NCBI GenBank assembly: GCA_019911985.1
Contig: JAIOJO010000146.1
Coordinates: forward strand, 1-9,796
Direction: 5' to 3'
From: Sulfuricellaceae bacterium
Lineage (GTDB): Bacteria; Pseudomonadota; Gammaproteobacteria; Burkholderiales; UBA9220
DNA length: 9,796 nt
Each line of letters opens with the position of its first letter. The first letter of the stretch is position 1. Made by a program: the position numbers and the translations under genes. A model generated the notes under the pieces. It worked only from the letters and a program-made list of their open reading frames with translations. It did no database searches and had not been told where the DNA came from. Positions 6,331 to 9,796 of the stretch are shown piece after piece.

Positions 6331-6621
6331 CTAGTCTTTATTATTTCCGTCCACACGCTCGCGCAACTCTTTTCCGGCTTTAAAGTGAGGCACATGCTTC
6401 GCAGGCACACTCACTTTTCCGCCGGTTTTCGGGTTGCGCCCGACACGAGGAGGGCGATAATTCAAGGTAAAGCTGCCAAAGCCGCGAATTTCGATGCGCT
6501 GCCCCGACGCCAGGCTCGTGGCCATAGCATCTAAAATCGTCTTCACGGCCAACTCGGCATCCTTTGCTACCAGGTGAGGATGCCGAACCGACAGCTTGGC
6601 AATCAGTTCTGACTTAGTCAT
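6331..6621 (-). CDS. ihfB: Integration host factor subunit beta
   Basis: IhfB (HimD) pairs with IhfA to form the sequence-specific DNA-bending heterodimer IHF, used in nucleoid structure, transcription, replication and recombination. The 96-residue product has the HU/IHF fold throughout: N-terminal MTKSELIAKL helix, EIRGFGSF at 44-51, and the DNA-binding arm PPRVGRNPKTGG at 57-68, whose Pro64 is the expected intercalating proline. The match to E. coli IhfB, as I recall its sequence, is very close, and the tail is similarly short. The start is ATG at 6621, because AGGGA lies six nucleotides upstream; the adjoining TTG at 6624 would be too close. It follows rpsA by 16 nt, with its ribosome-binding site right after the rpsA stop, and ends at a strong terminator. 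rpsA-ihfB is the classical order. Confidence 0.97.
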   Translation of the reverse strand: MTKSELIAKLSVRHPHLVAKDAELAVKTILDAMATSLASGQRIEIRGFGSFTLNYRPPRVGRNPKTGGKVSVPAKHVPHFKAGKELRERVDGNNKD

Positions 6622-6637
6622 CAACGATCCCTTTTTA

Positions 6638-8359
6638 TTATTGGCCGGCTTTCTTGTCGTCCAGTTTGGCTTTCAGCAAGGCGCCCAGGTTCGTGGTGCC
6701 GGCGCTGCCAGCGGATTGATCGCTCGCGAGCTTCTGCATCACGTCGGACTCGTCCGCCATATCCTTGGCCTTGATCGACAAGCTGATGGCGCGGTTTTTA
6801 CGATCGACGCTGATGATCTTGGCTTCGACTTCGTCGCCTTCCTTCATCAGGGTACGCAGGTCTTCGACGCGGTCGCGCGATACTTCGGAGGCACGCAAAT
6901 AACCTTCAACCTCATCTTCCAGGCCGATCACCGCGCCCTTGGCATCGATGGTCTTAACCACGCCTTTAACGATGCTGCCTTTGTCGAATGTGCTGACATA
7001 GTTATTGAACGGATCGCCTTCCATTTGCTTGACGCCCAGGGAAATACGCTCGCGCTCGGCATCGATGGCCAGCACCACGGCTTCGAGTTCGTCGCCCTTC
7101 TTGAAGTTGCGCACGGCCTCTTCGCCAGGCAAGCCCCAGGACAGGTCGGACAAGTGGATCAAGCCGTCGATACCGCCGTCCAGGCCGATAAACACGCCGA
7201 AATCGGTAATAGACTTGATCTGGCCGTGAACTTTGTCGCCCTTCTTATGAGTGGCGGCAAATTCGTCCCAAGGATTAGGCTGGCATTGCTTCATGCCCAG
7301 CGACAGGCGGCGGCGGCCTTCGTCCACTTCCAGCACCATCACTTCCACTTCGTCGCCCACTTGGGAGACTTTGGCGGGATGGACGTTCTTGTTGGTCCAG
7401 TCCATTTCGGACACGTGCACCAAGCCTTCGATGCCTTGCTCGATTTCGACGAAGGCACCGTAGTCGGTCAGGTTGGTCACCTTGCCGAACAGACGAGTGC
7501 CCGTCGGGTAGCGACGGGACAGATTGACCCAAGGATCGTCGCCCAATTGCTTCATGCCCAGGGAAACGCGATTCTTTTCCTGGTCGAACTTGAGCACCAT
7601 GGCTTCGACTTCGTCGCCCACGGTCAGCACTTCGGATGGGTGCTTGACGCGGCGCCATGCCACGTCGGTAATGTGCAGCAGGCCATCGATTCCGCCCAGG
7701 TCCACGAAGGCGCCGTAGTCGGTGATGTTCTTGACGATGCCCTTGACGATGGCGCCTTCCTTGAGGTTTTCCATCAAGGCTTGGCGTTCGGCGCCTTGGC
7801 TGGCTTCCATCACGGCACGGCGGGAAACCACCACGTTGTTGCGCTTGCGGTCGAGTTTAATAACCTTGAACTCCATCGACTTGCCTTCGTAAGGGGTGGT
7901 GTCCTTGACCGGACGCACGTCCACCAGGGAACCGGGCAGGAAGGCGCGAATACCGTTAACCATAACGGTCAGGCCGCCTTTAACCTTGCCACTGATCATG
8001 CCTTCGACCAGGCTGCCTTGCTCCATGGCTTCTTCCAGGTCAGTCCAGGCCGCCAAGCGCTTGGCTTTTTCGCGCGACAAACGGGTCGAACCGAAGCCGT
8101 CTTCCAAAGCATCGATCGCCACGCGGACGAAATCGCCCACTTTGACTTCGAGTTCGCCGTTGTCGTTGCGGAATTCGGAGGCTGCAATCACGCTTTCGGA
8201 TTTGAGTCCGGCGTTGACGATCACTTCATCGTCGTCAACATGCACCACTTCGGCGGTAATAACCTCGCCGGTGCGCATTTCCTGGTGATTCAGGCTTTCT
8301 TCGAAGAGGGAGGCGAAACTTTCTGCGGATGATGCCATGGAGGGGGAAGCTGTCGTCAT
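6638..8359 (-). CDS. rpsA: 30S ribosomal protein S1
   Basis: S1 binds mRNA at the 30S platform and unfolds leaders so that weak or structured start sites can be used. From the ATG at 8359 the product is 573 residues (E. coli 557). Six S1/OB-fold repeats lie at roughly 29-96, 115-181, 200-268, 285-355, 372-442 and 459-528; repeats 3 to 5 are the most regular, with TDYGAFV or TDFGVF and an RxSLGxKQ ending. The sixth repeat is the most divergent, and a short polar tail follows. The start is placed at MTTASPSMAS by resemblance to betaproteobacterial S1; an in-frame ATG at 8368 would add three residues. Neither has a strong Shine-Dalgarno sequence. E. coli rpsA also lacks one and is autoregulated by S1. 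The upstream gap holds two hairpins, and ihfB follows. Confidence 0.97.
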   Translation of the reverse strand: MTTASPSMASSAESFASLFEESLNHQEMRTGEVITAEVVHVDDDEVIVNAGLKSESVIAASEFRNDNGELEVKVGDFVRVAIDALEDGFGSTRLSREKAKRLAAWTDLEEAMEQGSLVEGMISGKVKGGLTVMVNGIRAFLPGSLVDVRPVKDTTPYEGKSMEFKVIKLDRKRNNVVVSRRAVMEASQGAERQALMENLKEGAIVKGIVKNITDYGAFVDLGGIDGLLHITDVAWRRVKHPSEVLTVGDEVEAMVLKFDQEKNRVSLGMKQLGDDPWVNLSRRYPTGTRLFGKVTNLTDYGAFVEIEQGIEGLVHVSEMDWTNKNVHPAKVSQVGDEVEVMVLEVDEGRRRLSLGMKQCQPNPWDEFAATHKKGDKVHGQIKSITDFGVFIGLDGGIDGLIHLSDLSWGLPGEEAVRNFKKGDELEAVVLAIDAERERISLGVKQMEGDPFNNYVSTFDKGSIVKGVVKTIDAKGAVIGLEDEVEGYLRASEVSRDRVEDLRTLMKEGDEVEAKIISVDRKNRAISLSIKAKDMADESDVMQKLASDQSAGSAGTTNLGALLKAKLDDKKAGQ

Positions 8360-8371
8360 TATTAACATACC

Positions 8372-8400
8372 AATATAAAAAGCCCGTCGAAAAAAACGGG
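8372..8400 (-). terminator. Terminator-like hairpin between cmk and rpsA
   Basis: On the minus strand CCCGT (8400-8396) pairs with ACGGG (8387-8383) around an 8-nt loop, followed by CTTTTTATATT. The stem is short, but the position after cmk and the T-run fit an intrinsic terminator or attenuator. The T-rich tail also contains TATATT, which could be a -10 element for rpsA, though no good -35 is visible. It begins about 40 nt before the rpsA start. Confidence 0.5.
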
Positions 8401-8404
8401 GTTA

Positions 8405-8418
8405 GTTTAATTATGCCG
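8405..8418 (-). promoter_or_regulatory. Possible -10 element of an rpsA promoter
   Basis: The minus strand reads GGCATAATTAAACT, in which CATAAT matches the TATAAT consensus at five of six positions, about 55 nt upstream of the rpsA ATG. No TTGACA-like -35 is found at the right spacing, since that region lies in the hairpin at 8415-8445. rpsA commonly has its own promoter besides read-through from cmk, so the call is plausible but weak. Confidence 0.22.
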
Positions 8419-8445
8419 TGATAGGCGGATTCCGCGTATCACGGC
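8415..8445 (-). repeat. Hairpin spanning the cmk stop codon
   Basis: GCCGTGATA (8415-8423) and TATCACGGC (8437-8445) are exact reverse complements; after a G/G mismatch the stem continues with GCGG (8425-8428) and CCGC (8432-8435). The cmk TGA stop (8441-8439) lies inside the upstream arm of the transcript. No T-tract follows directly, only AT-rich sequence. It could stabilise the end of the cmk mRNA or be a dispersed palindrome captured at the gene end. Confidence 0.5.
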
Positions 8446-9796
8446 AACCTGTGCAACACAAGAGAACCGAACCTGGCCAGCACTTCGGCCACAGCCTTTT
8501 CAATGGAAAGGAAACTGGTGTCCAGCAAACTCGCGTCGGCGCATTTTTGCAGCGGCGCAGCGCTTCGCGCCGCATCGCGGGCATCGCGCTGATTGATGTC
8601 ATGCAAAATGCCGACTAGATTAGCATGCATTCCTTTCTCCATCAACTGTTTATAGCGGCGCTCGGCACGCACCTCGGCGCTGGCGGTCAGAAACAACTTC
8701 AAGCTCGCGCCGGGAAACACCGCCGAACCCATGTCGCGTCCGTCCGCCACCAGGCCCGGAGCCATGCGAAAAGCGCGCTGCCGTTCCAGCAGCGCGGCCC
8801 GCACGCGGGGAAAAACCGCCACCTGGGAGGCGCCGTTGCCGCAGGCCTCGCTGCGGATGTCGTCGCTTACCGCCGCTCCGGCAAGGTAGATTTCGCTTCC
8901 GTCGAAACGAACGTCCAAGTTTTCGGCCAGCGCCGCAAGACGCTCTTCATCATCCAGCGGAATGCCGCCGCGCATTGCCGCCAGCGCCACCAGGCGGTAC
9001 AAGGCGCCGCTGTCGAGATAATGGAATCCCAGGCGCTGCGCCACGATCTGCGCCACCGTGCCCTTGCCGGAGGCGGACGGGCCGTCGATGGCGATGACCG
9101 GGACGCCTTCGCGCTGCACGATGGCGGCGAAGCGCTCGAAATAGCCGGGGAAGGTCTTGGCGACGCAATGCGGATCGTTGATGCGCACCGGCACGCCGCC
9201 CAGGCACACCAGCGAAAAGCACATCGCCATGCGGTGGTCGTCGTAGGTATCGATGGCGGCGCCGGGGATCAGCTTGGGCGGAGGCGTGACCTTAATGAAA
9301 TCCGCGCCCTCCTCCACGGTCGCGCCGACTTTGCGCAATTCCGCCGCCATCGCGGCGATGCGGTCGGTTTCCTTGACCCGCCAACTGGCGATATTGCGTA
9401 AGACGGTCGTGCCGTCGGCGAACAGCGCCGCCATCGCCAGGGTCATCGCGGCATCGGGAATATGATTGCAGTCCAGCTCTATGCCTTTAAGTCGGCCATG
9501 CGCGGGGCCGCGCGCCTCGATCCAGTTGTCGCCCATGGCGATGCGCGCCCCCATAGCCTGCAAGGCTTCGGCAAAGCGCACGTCGCCCTGGATGCTGCCC
9601 GCGCCCACGCCCTCGACCCGCACCGGGCCGCCACCGATAGCGCCGGCGGCGAGAAAATAGGACGCCGAGGACGCATCGCCTTCGACGTACATCAGGCCGG
9701 GGCTGCGGTAGCGCTGGCCGCCTTCCACGCCGAACCGCGCCCAGCCGTCGCGCGCGACGATAACGCCGAAGCGTGCCATCAATTGCAGCGTAATCT
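8439..9796 (-). CDS. aroA-cmk: Bifunctional 3-phosphoshikimate 1-carboxyvinyltransferase / cytidylate kinase (5' end outside the window)
   Basis: One open frame carries two enzymes. The visible AroA part (9796 to about 9119) is the C-terminal half of EPSP synthase, which joins PEP to shikimate 3-phosphate: GDASSASY, NHIPDAAMT with the catalytic Asp, WRVKETDR, DTYDDHRMAM and CVAKTFP are all present. After the normal AroA ending (GYFERFAAI) a linker of about five residues leads into cytidylate kinase, which phosphorylates CMP/dCMP: P-loop GPSASGKGT (9083-9057), YLDSGALYR, DGRDMGSAVFP and RDARD. The Cmk part is about 221 residues, full length for the family. No stop and no good internal start separate them; a GTG near 9119 lacks a Shine-Dalgarno sequence. 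The frame stays open to the window edge (reading ITLQLMARFGV), so roughly 200 N-terminal residues are missing. Fusions of this kind are annotated in other Betaproteobacteria. A TTG at 9782 is not the true start. Confidence 0.93.
   Translation of the reverse strand, partial: ITLQLMARFGVIVARDGWARFGVEGGQRYRSPGLMYVEGDASSASYFLAAGAIGGGPVRVEGVGAGSIQGDVRFAEALQAMGARIAMGDNWIEARGPAHGRLKGIELDCNHIPDAAMTLAMAALFADGTTVLRNIASWRVKETDRIAAMAAELRKVGATVEEGADFIKVTPPPKLIPGAAIDTYDDHRMAMCFSLVCLGGVPVRINDPHCVAKTFPGYFERFAAIVQREGVPVIAIDGPSASGKGTVAQIVAQRLGFHYLDSGALYRLVALAAMRGGIPLDDEERLAALAENLDVRFDGSEIYLAGAAVSDDIRSEACGNGASQVAVFPRVRAALLERQRAFRMAPGLVADGRDMGSAVFPGASLKLFLTASAEVRAERRYKQLMEKGMHANLVGILHDINQRDARDAARSAAPLQKCADASLLDTSFLSIEKAVAEVLARFGSLVLHRLP

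Noticed and set aside
6622..6624. TTG codon as the ihfB start
   Set aside because: The ATG that follows matches the conserved MTKSELI start and has the better spacing (6 nt) from AGGGA.
6596..8332. Long plus-strand frame (578 codons) opposite rpsA
   Set aside because: It mirrors the repeated S1 domains. The repetitive His- and Phe-rich product is the expected antisense of regular S1 coding sequence.
6638..8359. The repeated DNA in rpsA as a tandem repeat or CRISPR-like array
   Set aside because: The periodicity of roughly 260 bp reflects the S1 domains of a single protein, not a repeat-spacer structure.

Overview
This window reads as an ordinary, well-conserved chromosomal segment of a Betaproteobacterium. 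The evidence is gene order (aroA-cmk, rpsA, ihfB, lapA, lapB, then heptose genes), a heptose-7-phosphate kinase without its nucleotidyltransferase domain, an in-frame AroA-Cmk fusion, and the style of the S1 and IHF-beta proteins. A member of the Nitrosomonadales/Gallionellales-like groups is my best guess from memory of gene order; the sequence alone does not prove it. All nine recognised genes lie on the minus strand, so transcription runs from high to low coordinates.

Layout in transcription order. (1) 9796-8439: the 3' part of an EPSP synthase gene (aroA), which continues in frame into cytidylate kinase (cmk). (2) 8438-8360: a cmk-rpsA gap with two hairpins, one spanning the cmk stop codon and one terminator-like. 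(3) 8359-6638: rpsA, ribosomal protein S1, followed after 16 nt by ihfB (6621-6331) and a strong intrinsic terminator (6297-6264). (4) 6179-3938: lapA, lapB and pyrF, with pyrF tightly coupled to both neighbours. (5) 3941-554: ugd (UDP-glucose dehydrogenase), rfaE1 (heptose-7-phosphate kinase) and hldD (ADP-heptose epimerase), with a hairpin in each of the two gaps between them. (6) 553-1: no convincing gene, but three palindromic elements: a 24-bp GC-rich palindrome, a 44-bp near-perfect hairpin, and a roughly 105-bp imperfect inverted repeat with GTAGGATG-type ends.

How the genes work together. The upstream block joins a shikimate-pathway enzyme to CMP kinase, the main mRNA-binding ribosomal protein and a nucleoid protein, a long-conserved proteobacterial neighbourhood. 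The downstream block concerns the outer membrane: LapA and LapB tune lipopolysaccharide synthesis, Ugd makes UDP-glucuronate, and RfaE1 and HldD make the ADP-heptose used in the LPS inner core. pyrF (UMP synthesis) sits inside this block and is translationally linked to lapB and ugd. No mobile element genes, CRISPR array, tRNA, rRNA or defence system was found. The parts least explained by known genes are the palindromes in 1-553 and the hairpins in the operon gaps; I see no clear undescribed protein system.
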